A DNA stretch of 64,000 nucleotides from Alicyclobacillus herbarius DSM 13609 (GCF_000430585.1 NZ_AUMH01000015.1:32716-96715), one strand, 5' to 3'; counted from the stretch's first letter, positions 1 through 8,467 are shown. Notes: generated by a model not told the origin, from the letters alone. Made by a program: numbers and translations.

Positions 1-1
1 G

Positions 2-670
2 TTTGATGACGTAGACAGGGTGGTGTGGCGACGAGCGAGGGCGTTGGCGGTGGACGGGGTTCTAGAATGGGGTTATCAAGAGGGGATGGTCACTGCGCGG
101 GTCCGTGGCCATGGTCCGGCGGCGCATCAGCAGGCTCACTTTCCACTGGTGGATGATTGGCGGCCTCATCGCCGGATTGTAGCTGCGTGGTTTTTTTTGC
201 ACCCCGACTGGCTGGCGGGGTTGATGCGCGGTCACCTGGCTTCAGATTTTTTAGCTGCTATCCACCAGGAGGGTATGGATCTATTTCCAACCGATTCCTA
301 CGTAACGCGGTTTCATCATCAGGCTAGCTGTACGTGCGGAGAGTCCGTGCTTCCGTGTACACACGTATTGGCTGCGGTTCTTGCGTGGCTGCGTGCGCTG
401 GCAGAGGACCCTGTACAGCTTCTGGCTTCGGTGCAACTGGATACAGAGTGGATATTGAATGAGGCCCATCGCCTCACCCATGCGTGGGTGCAGAGGGAAA
501 GTGGGAGTCTAGACTCACCGGCGCGGTCAAACGTTTTGTATCGGCCGTGGACTCCTCAGCCTGAAATAGACCGGATTCAGCCTGGGCGGAGCGAGGAAGC
601 AAAAGAAAAAGGCGACCGGCTTGTCGCCCTGTCGCGCAACCTGTCTCTGTATCTTCCTGTGCGTTCTTAA
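2..670 (+). CDS. SWIM zinc-finger domain protein, 5' end cut by window
   Basis: The reading frame stays open to the first base of the window, so the true start lies upstream; the GTGs at 20 and 23 have no Shine-Dalgarno site and are probably internal. A SWIM-type zinc-finger signature is visible (CTCGESVLPCTH, coded near 329-364), giving the family's CxC...CxH ligand set. Such domains bind DNA or proteins and, in Bacillota, often occur in a small protein encoded beside an SNF2-type helicase; that partner would have to lie to the left, outside this window. The C-terminal 60 residues are polar and show no further domain. The exact role is unknown. A copy of a short dispersed repeat begins at the stop codon. 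Confidence 0.7.
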   Translation, partial: FDDVDRVVWRRARALAVDGVLEWGYQEGMVTARVRGHGPAAHQQAHFPLVDDWRPHRRIVAAWFFLHPDWLAGLMRGHLASDFLAAIHQEGMDLFPTDSYVTRFHHQASCTCGESVLPCTHVLAAVLAWLRALAEDPVQLLASVQLDTEWILNEAHRLTHAWVQRESGSLDSPARSNVLYRPWTPQPEIDRIQPGRSEEAKEKGDRLVALSRNLSLYLPVRS

Positions 671-684
671 AGTATGTGTCCGGA
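666..684 (+). repeat. Dispersed 19-bp motif, copy 1
   Basis: CTTAAAGTATGTGTCCGGA overlaps the stop codon of the SWIM gene. Near-identical 19-mers lie at 18632-18650 and 30856-30874, with looser copies at 8418-8435, 18658-18674, 19125-19141 and 43654-43671. This copy ends in the perfect palindrome TGTCCGGACA (677-686). Confidence 0.5.
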
Positions 685-709
685 CATGCATTTCAAGTTT
701 CACCAGCCG

Positions 710-859
710 CTACATGGCGTGCGGAGGCAGTGTCCTATTGTCCGATGTAGACGTCCCCTCTTGCGTTTCGTCCGCTTCAGTGGTGTTGAGTGTTTGCCGC
801 GCGAATAGTCCCAAAAGCGCCCCGAGAAAGACAACCGTGACAATCAATCCAAGGCCCAC
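710..859 (-). CDS. Possible 49-residue single-span membrane protein
   Basis: A short frame starting with GTG at 859 codes for one hydrophobic segment (residues 2-20, GLGLIVTVVFLGALLGLFA) followed by a polar tail rich in Thr, Glu and Asp. A Shine-Dalgarno-like AAAGGGG lies 8 bases before the GTG. The frame is closed upstream by TGA at 905-907. The shape, one helix then an acidic tail, is typical of small bacterial membrane proteins, but I recognise no family and there is no neighbour on the same strand to suggest a role. It fills a gap otherwise empty of genes between the SWIM gene and the thiolase. It could be a chance frame. Confidence 0.35.
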   Translation of the reverse strand: MGLGLIVTVVFLGALLGLFARQTLNTTEADETQEGTSTSDNRTLPPHAM

Positions 860-1133
860 AATTGACACCCCTTTGGCGGCGGATTTGCGGGGGCTTGATG
901 CCGCTCAGCCGCCGATACGTTTTCCTTTGTTCCCAATTACCAACTCATAAAGGATGACGAATGTCAGGGGGGTAATGTTACATCCATTCGAAAAAAAAGA
1001 ATCGGGTCTGAAAACGCTTGGGGCTTTCTTCATAGCCGACGTAAAATAGGATACAGCGCAGACGTAAAATCTGAATACACTCGTACACCGGGGAAATGTG
1101 CGGCGTTTCGGAAAACGCGAAGGGGGTAGAGGT

Positions 1134-2303
1134 ATGCGGGAAGCGGTGATTGTCGATGCGATTCGGACGCCGATTGGGCGCAGACGGGGCATCTTATCCG
1201 AGGTGCATCCGGTGGATTTGATGGCCGATTTGTTATTGGAACTATTGCGTCGTAACCCCATCCCGCCCGAGTTGGTGGAAGACGTCATCCTCGGATGCGT
1301 GGATATGGTGGGAGAACAGGCGGCGAATGTGGCGCGAAATGCGTGGTTGACCGCAGGCCTGCCTGAATTCGTGCCGGCTGTGACGCTCGATCGACAGTGC
1401 GGGTCGAGCTTGCAGGCGCTGCAGTTCGCCGCCCAAGGAGTGATTGCGGGTGGGTATGACTGTGTGATTGCCGGTGGGGTTGAATCCATGTCCCGGGTGC
1501 CGATGTTCAGCAACCTCGGTCAGGGTGTTGGAACGCCGCTGGCATCCCGACTGGCGGCCCGATATGGGATGTCGGATGGATGGTTCAGTCAGGCGGCCGG
1601 AGCCGAGCGAATTGCCAAGGAGTGGGGATTCACCCGCGAACAACTGGACGCATTCAGCTTGCAAAGCCATGGGCGCGCCGCCAAGGCGCAAAAACAAGGG
1701 TATTTCCAGGCAGAGATTGTACCGGTAAAGGTCAGTGATCGCCAAGGTCCACCTGTGGCTCACGATGAAGGAATCCGTTTCGATACCTCGATGCAGAAGT
1801 TGGCCGAATTGAAGCCAGCCTTTCCGGATCTGCAGTTGATCACGGCCGGAAATGCCAGCCAGATTTCGGACGGAGCCAGTGCCGTGCTGGTCACTTCCCG
1901 GGAGACCGCAAAGCGTCTGGGGCTGCGAATTCGGGCGCGGTTGGTCGCGTTTTCCGTGGTCGGCGTCAATCCGGTCACCATGCTGACCGGGCCGATTCCG
2001 GCTACGGAAAAGGTGTTGCAGCGGGCAGGGCTTTCTCTCGCGGATATCGATTTGTTCGAAGTGAACGAGGCGTTTGCCTCCGTGGTTTTGGCTTGGCAGC
2101 GCGAAACGGGCGTGGATTGGAGCCGGATAAACGTCAACGGCGGGGCAATTGCGTTGGGACACCCGCTTGGCGCAACGGGCACGCGCATCGTTGCGACGCT
2201 GTTGAACGAGTTGGAGCGGCGGGCAGGCCGCTATGGGCTCATCGCCATCTGCGAGGGTGGCGGTATGGCCAACGCGGTGATCTTCGAGCGGGTCAATGAC
2301 TAG
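1134..2303 (+). CDS. Acetyl-CoA acetyltransferase / 3-ketoacyl-CoA thiolase
   Basis: This 389-residue protein is a thiolase, catalysing thiolytic cleavage of 3-ketoacyl-CoA or condensation of two acetyl-CoA in the cytoplasm. The nucleophile Cys89 (DRQCGSS), the loop GHPLGATG with His343, and the second catalytic cysteine Cys373 (CEGGGMANA) are all present. ATG 1134 is preferred because GAAGGGGG lies 7 bases upstream and thiolases start MREAVIVxAxRTP; an upstream in-frame start at 1098 would add 12 unsupported residues. It is a second thiolase besides FadA at 15538 and is not in an operon with other beta-oxidation genes, so acetoacetyl-CoA formation or a different chain-length range is possible. 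Its end overlaps the convergent transporter gene by 11 bases. Confidence 0.93.
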   Translation: MREAVIVDAIRTPIGRRRGILSEVHPVDLMADLLLELLRRNPIPPELVEDVILGCVDMVGEQAANVARNAWLTAGLPEFVPAVTLDRQCGSSLQALQFAAQGVIAGGYDCVIAGGVESMSRVPMFSNLGQGVGTPLASRLAARYGMSDGWFSQAAGAERIAKEWGFTREQLDAFSLQSHGRAAKAQKQGYFQAEIVPVKVSDRQGPPVAHDEGIRFDTSMQKLAELKPAFPDLQLITAGNASQISDGASAVLVTSRETAKRLGLRIRARLVAFSVVGVNPVTMLTGPIPATEKVLQRAGLSLADIDLFEVNEAFASVVLAWQRETGVDWSRINVNGGAIALGHPLGATGTRIVATLLNELERRAGRYGLIAICEGGGMANAVIFERVND

Positions 2304-3489
2304 AGGGAAGACGTTTTTCTCTCCGGATGAGCCAGACGGAAACCACGATAGCTGTAGACAACAGAACGCTGATGAGCATGAGCACACCAATCCATCCCCA
2401 AGCATTGAAAAAGAATCCGCCAATCCACCCTACTAGACTGGAACCCACGTAATAAAACAGAAGGTATAAGGAGGATGCCTGGGCTCGGTTATGACCAGCC
2501 CAGGCTCCCACCCAGGAACTGGCCACCGAGTGACTGCCAAAAAAGCCGAACGTGAAGATGGCCAAGCCAATGAGTTTGAAGACGACCGGCGGCAGCCAAG
2601 TCATCCAAGCGCCGACGAACGTGATCAGAATCCCCGCAAAGAGTACCGGCCCGCGTCCGGTTTGATCGGAAAGCCTACCCATCCAGGCTGAACTGAAAGT
2701 ACCCACTAGATAGACCAGGTATAACGCGCCGATGGCGGATCGACTTAAGTGGTAAGGAGGGGATAAAAGCACGTAGGTGATGTAGTTGTATAGGGTGACA
2801 AACCCCCCCATGAGCAGAAATCCCATCAGGAACAGTGCCAATAGGACGGGGCGGCGTAGATGCTGCCCAAATGACGGCAGGGTGTTGCGGAGTGTCGACG
2901 GGTTCGGCCGGAAATGAGCGGGTCTGGGCAAGGCCAGCCAAAACCATATGCTGGCGAGGATGCCGAAGATGCCAATCCCTATCATCGCGATCCGCCAGGA
3001 GAAAAGGTCAGCCACGGTTCCAGAGACGAGTCGGCCAGCCATGCCACCGAGGGAATTGCCGGCGATGTTTAAGCCCATGACAAGCCCAAGGTCGTGCGGA
3101 TCGAACTCTTCATTGACGTAGGCCATGGCGATGGCGGGCAGCCCGGCCAAGGTGAAGCCTTGCAGGGCCCGGAGGACAAGCAGAGTGGCGAAATTCGGAG
3201 CAAAAGCGGTCAGCAAAACAAGCAACGACGAAGCGGCCAAGGAGGCTAACATCATCCGCTTCCGCCCCCATGCATCGGAAAGTGCGGCCGTCAACAACAT
3301 GGAGATGCTAAGCACTCCAGTGGAGATGGACAGGGATAGGCTTGCGCTGGCTGGGGACACCCCGTATTCACGGCTGAATTCAGGGAGCAGGGGCTGTACG
3401 CTGTACAATGCGGCAAATGTCACGAAGCTGCCGGCGGCAAGTGCGGACGCGGCCCGCACAAAGGCTCTTGAACCTCGCTGAATATACAA
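2293..3489 (-). CDS. MFS transporter (YnfM-like drug/metabolite exporter)
   Basis: A 398-residue major-facilitator protein with about 12 hydrophobic segments. After the first helix comes the family motif between helices 2 and 3 (LSDAWGRKRMM, near residues 70-80), and the N-terminal block SFVTFAALYSVQPLLPEFS resembles YnfM-type exporters, which pump out small organic compounds with proton antiport. The start is TTG 3489, with AAAGGGA 8 bases upstream. The gene converges on the thiolase and overlaps its end by 11 bases, so transcription through one could affect the other. The substrate cannot be read from sequence. Confidence 0.85.
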   Translation of the reverse strand: MYIQRGSRAFVRAASALAAGSFVTFAALYSVQPLLPEFSREYGVSPASASLSLSISTGVLSISMLLTAALSDAWGRKRMMLASLAASSLLVLLTAFAPNFATLLVLRALQGFTLAGLPAIAMAYVNEEFDPHDLGLVMGLNIAGNSLGGMAGRLVSGTVADLFSWRIAMIGIGIFGILASIWFWLALPRPAHFRPNPSTLRNTLPSFGQHLRRPVLLALFLMGFLLMGGFVTLYNYITYVLLSPPYHLSRSAIGALYLVYLVGTFSSAWMGRLSDQTGRGPVLFAGILITFVGAWMTWLPPVVFKLIGLAIFTFGFFGSHSVASSWVGAWAGHNRAQASSLYLLFYYVGSSLVGWIGGFFFNAWGWIGVLMLISVLLSTAIVVSVWLIRREKRLPSSH

Positions 3490-3628
3490 GATGGCCGTCC
3501 CTTTCTGTGCGGTTTCGTAGTTTACTCATGCTCTTTGTTGAAGAGTTGAAGAGAGAGAATCGTATTTTCACGGCTTCAATTTTCCATTATATCACAGTTA
3601 TATCTCGGATGCATGGGGGCGAGGTGGA

Positions 3629-3679
3629 TATAATTGGATGGGAACATATGTTTGCTTCCGCTGGGTGGGTGGATATAAT
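3629..3679 (+). promoter_or_regulatory. Promoter region of the SOS cassette (two TATAAT boxes)
   Basis: GGTGGATATAAT occurs twice, with TATAAT at 3629-3634 and 3674-3679. The second has a usable -35 (TTGCTT, 3652-3657) at 16 bases; the first lacks a clear -35. LexA-type box 1 lies over the -35 of the second promoter, and box 2 lies 13 bases after its -10, so both would block RNA polymerase when occupied. The repeated -10/box arrangement suggests a local duplication. Confidence 0.6.
3641..3654 (+). promoter_or_regulatory. LexA (DinR) SOS box 1
   Basis: GGAACATATGTTTG matches the Gram-positive SOS box CGAACNNNNGTTCG in both half-sites apart from the final C, now T. Its centre is 51 bp from that of box 2. 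Confidence 0.75.
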
Positions 3680-3691
3680 AGACGTGAATAC

Positions 3692-3705
3692 AGAACATAT
3701 GTTCC
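3692..3705 (+). promoter_or_regulatory. LexA (DinR) SOS box 2
   Basis: AGAACATATGTTCC holds the perfect dyad GAAC-ATAT-GTTC of the Bacillus LexA/DinR consensus, 18 bases before the GTG of the ImuB-like gene. It would lie in the transcribed leader or over the start point. Confidence 0.85.
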
Positions 3706-3722
3706 CTTTGGGGGGATTTTAG

Positions 3723-5042
3723 GTGCGGTATACATTGTTTGGTTTCGGGGAAGGGGTACGCATCGATGAAGGGTCACCCCTATGGGCTTCCATTCAATCG
3801 GGCAAGGTCAGTGACGCGTCGACGGCGGCGCGTGAGCAGGGAATTCAACCTGGGATGTCGGCGGCGACGGCACAATCTTTGCTGCCAGGGCTTCGCTTGT
3901 TTGAAGAAACGGGTTCCCCCTCACAGACGATGGAGCGGGTTTGGCATACACTGTGGAAATTCTCCCCTTGGTTAGAAACGGTCGGTTACGACTCGTTTTT
4001 TCTGCAAATCCCCGGTGCGCGTCTACCTTTTTCGGAGGTCCGGCAGATTCTGCGGCAGGTGGATGTTCAACTTCCCAGAGGGGCGCGCTTTTTCGTCGGG
4101 TTGGCTGAGACCCCCAAGTTGGCGCGGGCGCTGGTGCAATGGGCGCGGTGTCGAAGTGATCGGCCGCCTGGCGCGGGCTACAGGGTGGGCCGTCAGTATC
4201 TCTGGATTTCTCCCGTTTTCTCAAGGAAAGTAAGTGTTCCATCGGGATCGGCGGCGGATGCGGTACTTGCGCACGCTTGCGATTCTCAAGCAGATAGACG
4301 CGGACGGACAGACAGCCTTTCCATTCCCGCGCCGAAATGGATTCATGCGTTGCCTATCGACGCGATGTGGTTTCTGTCCGCAGAGGAAAGGGAAAGATTG
4401 AAGCGGTTCGGCGTGTTTCAGTATCGGGATTTATTCGACCTGCCGGATGCGGATTTCATACGGCAGTTTGGTCGGGAATCTCTTTTGTGGAAGCAGGTAT
4501 TTGCCGAGATTCCTCCCGGACACCTGCAGGTCAATTATCCGCCGTTTACGTATTCGCAGATCTGGCGGGCTCATATAGGGGAAACCTTGAGCGCTGGTCA
4601 AATCCCGGAAGTGGTCGCAAGGTTGGCGGCGCGGATTGCCGATTTTCTGGAGAAGTGGGGGAATGCCGCGCACCGGCAAGGAATTGTGTGGCGGACGGTG
4701 TCTGCAGAAGGGCGATTTGAACAGGCCACCGGGCAGCCCGTATACCGTTTGTCCACCCTGATGGCGCATTGGCAGGAAGGAATCCATAGGTGCCAAGCGG
4801 CGGCTGAAGGGGAAGGCGGAGTGGAGACGATAAAGATCTACGTGGCCGATCTGCAGCCACTCACCGGCAGGCAATCCGGGTTCATTTTAAAAAATGGCTT
4901 GTTGCTTCCGGACAATCTCAAAACGAAAGAGAAGCTGGAACAAATTCTCGGGCAGGTGAATGGGCGCCATCCTGGAAAACTGCGAATTGGAATTCGCGGA
5001 AGCTTTCGCGAACTGCGTTGGAGAGCGGTGGTCGAGGCGTGA
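3723..5042 (+). CDS. imuB: ImuB-like inactive Y-family DNA polymerase homologue
   Basis: A 439-residue protein with the overall layout of Y-family polymerases: N-terminal part, helix-hairpin-helix region near 195-240 (LKRFGVFQYRDLFDLPDADF), then little-finger-like C-terminal part. The catalytic residues are lost. The usual N-terminal metal-binding Asp motif is absent (MRYTLFGFGEGVRIDEG), and the place of the SxDEAxLD motif reads GYDSFFLQ (88-95), with Ser for the catalytic Glu and Gln for the last Asp. This is the hallmark of ImuB, a scaffold linking DnaE2 to the beta clamp in SOS mutagenesis. Start is GTG 3723 after a run of six G. The stop overlaps the next gene (GTGA). No imuA precedes it; the two SOS boxes do. 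Confidence 0.85.
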   Translation: MRYTLFGFGEGVRIDEGSPLWASIQSGKVSDASTAAREQGIQPGMSAATAQSLLPGLRLFEETGSPSQTMERVWHTLWKFSPWLETVGYDSFFLQIPGARLPFSEVRQILRQVDVQLPRGARFFVGLAETPKLARALVQWARCRSDRPPGAGYRVGRQYLWISPVFSRKVSVPSGSAADAVLAHACDSQADRRGRTDSLSIPAPKWIHALPIDAMWFLSAEERERLKRFGVFQYRDLFDLPDADFIRQFGRESLLWKQVFAEIPPGHLQVNYPPFTYSQIWRAHIGETLSAGQIPEVVARLAARIADFLEKWGNAAHRQGIVWRTVSAEGRFEQATGQPVYRLSTLMAHWQEGIHRCQAAAEGEGGVETIKIYVADLQPLTGRQSGFILKNGLLLPDNLKTKEKLEQILGQVNGRHPGKLRIGIRGSFRELRWRAVVEA

Positions 5043-5281
5043 CAAGGATTGTCCGGCGGCCCATCGAGGTGGAAAGGTGGTATCAAGACCTCCCGTATCA
5101 ATTTTGGGATCACGGAACTTTGCATCAGGTTGTGGATTGGCTTGACGACTGGAGCGAGATGGGAAACTGGTGGGACGGGGAGGGAGAACGTCAGATGATT
5201 CGAGTCTGGACGAAGGACGGGCAGATTTTTGATTTAGAGGCATCTGACGGGAAATGGTGGCTGTACAAGGTGTGGGACTGA
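5039..5281 (+). CDS. Small mutasome-associated protein (DUF6504-like)
   Basis: An 80-residue protein starting at GTG 5039, overlapping the ImuB stop by four bases (GTGA), so translation is probably coupled. It is rich in Trp and Asp; recognisable blocks are IVRRPIEVERWYQDLPYQFW at the N-terminus, WLDDWSEMGNWWDGE in the middle and DGKWWLYKVWD at the end. From memory this pattern (RRPIxV, then WxxxGxWWDGE, then DxxxxxWxLxxVYD) matches DUF6504, a family I associate with imuB/dnaE2 loci in Actinobacteria; I could not check this. Position between imuB and dnaE2 implies a part in the same translesion complex. Its function is unknown. Confidence 0.75.
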   Translation: MTRIVRRPIEVERWYQDLPYQFWDHGTLHQVVDWLDDWSEMGNWWDGEGERQMIRVWTKDGQIFDLEASDGKWWLYKVWD

Positions 5282-5295
5282 GGGAGTGATTGTGG

Positions 5296-8200
5296 ATGTT
5301 TGTACACCTTCACTGCCACTCCCCGTTTTCCTTTCAAGATGGAGCGTCTTCCATTGAGTCTTTGGTAGCCCAAGCCGCTGCTGTCAACATGCCCGCATTG
5401 GCGTTGACGGATCACAACACGATTGCTGGCTTGCCTGAGTTTCATCATTGGGCGTCGTTATACGGGATTCAGCCGATTTCAGGAGCGGAGTTGACCCTTG
5501 AAGACGGAACGCATTTGACACTTTTGGCGGAAACGCCCACAGGGTATGAAAACCTCTGTCGCCTGTTGACCATCGCTCATGACGGTCGCCGCCGTCAGCC
5601 GGCCTTGCCGGAACAGCACTTGTTCACTCATTCCGAAGGGTTGATTGTGCTCTCCGGGTGTCGAAGAGGGCGCATTCCGCAACAGGTCTTACAGCACCAG
5701 CCAGAGCAGGCAAAGGAGACGGCGAGGTGTTACCGGGATCGATTTCCAGGGTCGTTTTATCTCGAACTGCAAGGGGACCGATACCCGCGCAGCCAGTGGT
5801 TGAATCGACAGTTGGCGGAACTCGGAGAATCTTTGGGCATCCCGTTGGTCGCCACCAGCAACGTTCATCACGCGCAGCCGGAAGGATTCCCGGTCTACGA
5901 TATCCTTTCCTGCATGCGGCAGGGCGTGACCATTTACGATCCGTCCGCAAATCGGCCGTTCAATCCGTCCCGGTGGTTGCATGACGCGACTGAAGCCAAG
6001 CGCCGGTTTGGGGCGTATCCGCAGGCCCTGGCCAACACCGTACGGATTGCCGAACGCTGCCAAGTGGTGGTCAAGCTGCATCGGTCTTTATTCCCGGATT
6101 ACCGTCTTCCGGCTGGAGAACGGGATGCGGCCGCCTATCTGCGCAAACTGGTTTGGCGTGGGGCAGAGGAACGTTATGCTCGCATCGACCACCGTCTTCG
6201 GGAGCGGTTGGAACACGAACTGACGATTATCGAACGACTGGGATATGTCGATTATTTCCTTACGGTTTGGGACATCGCCAACTACGCGAGAAGCCATCGC
6301 ATCCGCTACGCGGGCAGGGGGTCTGCGGCCGATTCCGCCGTCGCCTATTGCTTATACATCACGGATGTCGATGCGGCAGGGCGTGGACTGCTGTTCGAGC
6401 GATTTATGAGCCTTGAGCGTGCGGAAAAGCCAGACATCGATATCGATTTTGACAGCCGCCGCCGGGATGAGGTGATGGAGTATGTCTATCGGAAGTACGG
6501 AGAGCAGCACGTGGCGCGTGTCGCCACCTACCAGACGTTTCGTGGCAAGTCGGCGATCCGGTCGGTCGGGGCTGCCTTGGCCTTGCCCGATGCGCTGCTC
6601 TGTGAGCTGGCCAAGCGACTGCCCTGGGGGGCACATGCGGATCGGCTCGAAGAGTTGTTGGAGAAGGTCCCCGAATTGCGGCCCTATCAGACATATCGTT
6701 CGCAATTAATCTGGTTGTGGCGATTGTCTGCCCAGATTGCTGGTTTTCCCCGTCATTTTGGTCTTCACCTGGGCGGGGTGGTTATCAGCCGGCAGCCCTT
6801 ATATGAAGTGACTTCTCTGCAGCCTTCGGCAAAGGGGGAGTGGATGACCCCTTTTGATAAAGACGCGGCGGAAATGGTGGGTTTCGTGAAGTTAGACTTA
6901 TTATCGTTGCGGACGATGTCTGCTATTGATGACGTGGTGCACTTGCGGGAGCGGCAAGGGAAATCGTTGGATTATGAAAATATTCCCTTGGATGATAGAG
7001 CGACGTTCGAGCGAATCGGGAGAGGGGATACGGTTGGCGTCTTCCAACTGGAGAGCCCGGCGCAACGCGCGTTGCAATCCCGATTGCAGCCAGACCAGCT
7101 GGAAGACATTGTAGCCAGCGTCGCGCTGATTCGACCGGGTCCCATCAAAGGAAACATGGTCGATCCGTTTTTACGCCGGCGCAAAGGGCTGGAGCCGATT
7201 TCTTACCTGCACCCGAAGTTAGAGCCGATTCTCGGCAAGACGTACGGAGTGGTTCTGTTTCAGGAACAAGTGATTGAGATTGCGACGGCCATTGCGCAGT
7301 TCACGCCGGGCGAGGCTGACCAGCTGCGACGCGTCATGAGTCATGCGCGATCGGCTGCGGAGATGAAAAAAATCGGGTCTCGATTTCTTGAGAAGGCCAT
7401 TCAGGCGGGGGTAGAGGCGGACCTGGCGAATACGATTTTTTCCTATATCCAATCGTATTCGAGTTATGGGTTTTGCGAGGCGCACGCCGCAGCCTTTGCC
7501 ACGACTGCCTACAAGACCGCGTATTTGCTGGAACATTACCCGGCAGAGTTTTATGCCGCGATTTTGAACCAGTACCCGATGGGCTATTACCCGCTGCACG
7601 TGATTGCAGCCGAAGCGAGACGGCGCGGGATTTCGATTCTTGGGGTGGACATCAACGCGAGCGAATGGCCCTGCAGGGTGGTGAATGGACAAATTCGCTT
7701 GGGGTTTCGTTTGATTAAAGGGAGCCAAGAGACCGTTGTCCAGCGCTTGATTCGTGAACGGGAGAAGGGTGGCCCGTTCCAGTCCGTCTGGGAGGTTCTC
7801 GCTCGGGTTCCGGAGCTGGATTCCCTTTTCGCAGAGTGCTTAATCCGCGTCGGCGCGTTTGACGGATTGGATGCCCGGCGTAGGCATCTATTGTGGCGGT
7901 TGCCCGGCTGGCTGCAGGAACGGCGCAAGAAAAAAGACGACCTGCCGCTTCTACCGGATGCTCTTGGCGATGCAAACCGTTCTGGAAATCGGTCGGACGA
8001 GTACGGAGATTTGCCGCTTGTCGTGAAATTGACGGATGAGTACAGCCTGCTGGGAATCGGACTCTCCGGCCACTGGCTGGAACTTTATCGTCCGTCTTTA
8101 ACGCGGATGGGGTATGTTCCGATTGCAAGTTTACAGCACTATCCCGATGGGGAGCAGGTCTATACCGCGGGTCTCGTGGTTTGTCCGCATCGTCCTCCAA

Positions 8201-8421
8201 CCAAGAGTGGGCGGACTGTTGTCTTTTTTTCGCTGGAAGATGAAAGCGGCTTGATTGACGCCACCATGTTTGAATCCGTGTATCAACGTAGCGGCGCGAT
8301 TCTTTTCACTCCTCAGGGAAGGATGGTTGGCATACGCGCCGAGGTGCAGCGACGTGGCGGCTCCCGGCCCCAGCTGTCGGTGTTGGAAGTGATCCCGTTG
8401 CCGAAACTTCGCGCCATTTAA
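5296..8421 (+). CDS. dnaE2: Error-prone DNA polymerase DnaE2 (ImuC)
   Basis: A 1041-residue C-family polymerase III alpha subunit of the DnaE2 type, shorter than replicative DnaE (about 1100-1170). An N-terminal PHP domain is visible (HLHCHSPFSFQDGA, then LALTDHNTIAG). The palm carries PDIDIDFDSRRRDEV near 378-392 with two catalytic Asp and the third in FVKLDLLSL near 533. The C-terminus has an OB fold (from about residue 955). ATG 5296 is chosen over TTG 5290 because AGGGAG lies 9 bases upstream of it. DnaE2 works with ImuB in error-prone bypass of lesions after SOS induction. It is the last gene of the cassette and is followed by a hairpin. Confidence 0.93.
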   Translation: MFVHLHCHSPFSFQDGASSIESLVAQAAAVNMPALALTDHNTIAGLPEFHHWASLYGIQPISGAELTLEDGTHLTLLAETPTGYENLCRLLTIAHDGRRRQPALPEQHLFTHSEGLIVLSGCRRGRIPQQVLQHQPEQAKETARCYRDRFPGSFYLELQGDRYPRSQWLNRQLAELGESLGIPLVATSNVHHAQPEGFPVYDILSCMRQGVTIYDPSANRPFNPSRWLHDATEAKRRFGAYPQALANTVRIAERCQVVVKLHRSLFPDYRLPAGERDAAAYLRKLVWRGAEERYARIDHRLRERLEHELTIIERLGYVDYFLTVWDIANYARSHRIRYAGRGSAADSAVAYCLYITDVDAAGRGLLFERFMSLERAEKPDIDIDFDSRRRDEVMEYVYRKYGEQHVARVATYQTFRGKSAIRSVGAALALPDALLCELAKRLPWGAHADRLEELLEKVPELRPYQTYRSQLIWLWRLSAQIAGFPRHFGLHLGGVVISRQPLYEVTSLQPSAKGEWMTPFDKDAAEMVGFVKLDLLSLRTMSAIDDVVHLRERQGKSLDYENIPLDDRATFERIGRGDTVGVFQLESPAQRALQSRLQPDQLEDIVASVALIRPGPIKGNMVDPFLRRRKGLEPISYLHPKLEPILGKTYGVVLFQEQVIEIATAIAQFTPGEADQLRRVMSHARSAAEMKKIGSRFLEKAIQAGVEADLANTIFSYIQSYSSYGFCEAHAAAFATTAYKTAYLLEHYPAEFYAAILNQYPMGYYPLHVIAAEARRRGISILGVDINASEWPCRVVNGQIRLGFRLIKGSQETVVQRLIREREKGGPFQSVWEVLARVPELDSLFAECLIRVGAFDGLDARRRHLLWRLPGWLQERRKKKDDLPLLPDALGDANRSGNRSDEYGDLPLVVKLTDEYSLLGIGLSGHWLELYRPSLTRMGYVPIASLQHYPDGEQVYTAGLVVCPHRPPTKSGRTVVFFSLEDESGLIDATMFESVYQRSGAILFTPQGRMVGIRAEVQRRGGSRPQLSVLEVIPLPKLRAI

Positions 8422-8426
8422 GTGCG

Positions 8427-8467
8427 TTGTCCGGGTGGGAGTGCTGTCTCCTTTCCGGACAATCTTT
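8427..8467 (+). terminator. Hairpin after dnaE2
   Basis: TTGTCCGG (8427-8434) pairs with CCGGACAA (8455-8462), with a possible inner GGGAG/TCTCC pair, followed by TCTTTA. The T-run is weak. The left arm also forms part of a dispersed AAGTGCGT-TGTCCGG motif next to the stop codon. Confidence 0.55.

Noticed and set aside
621..950. 109-residue plus-strand frame after the SWIM gene
   Set aside because: No Shine-Dalgarno; starts inside the SWIM gene; the antisense small membrane frame is more plausible.
1242..2423. 393-residue frame antisense to the thiolase
   Set aside because: Mirror of a strongly conserved thiolase; odd composition with no family match or start signal.
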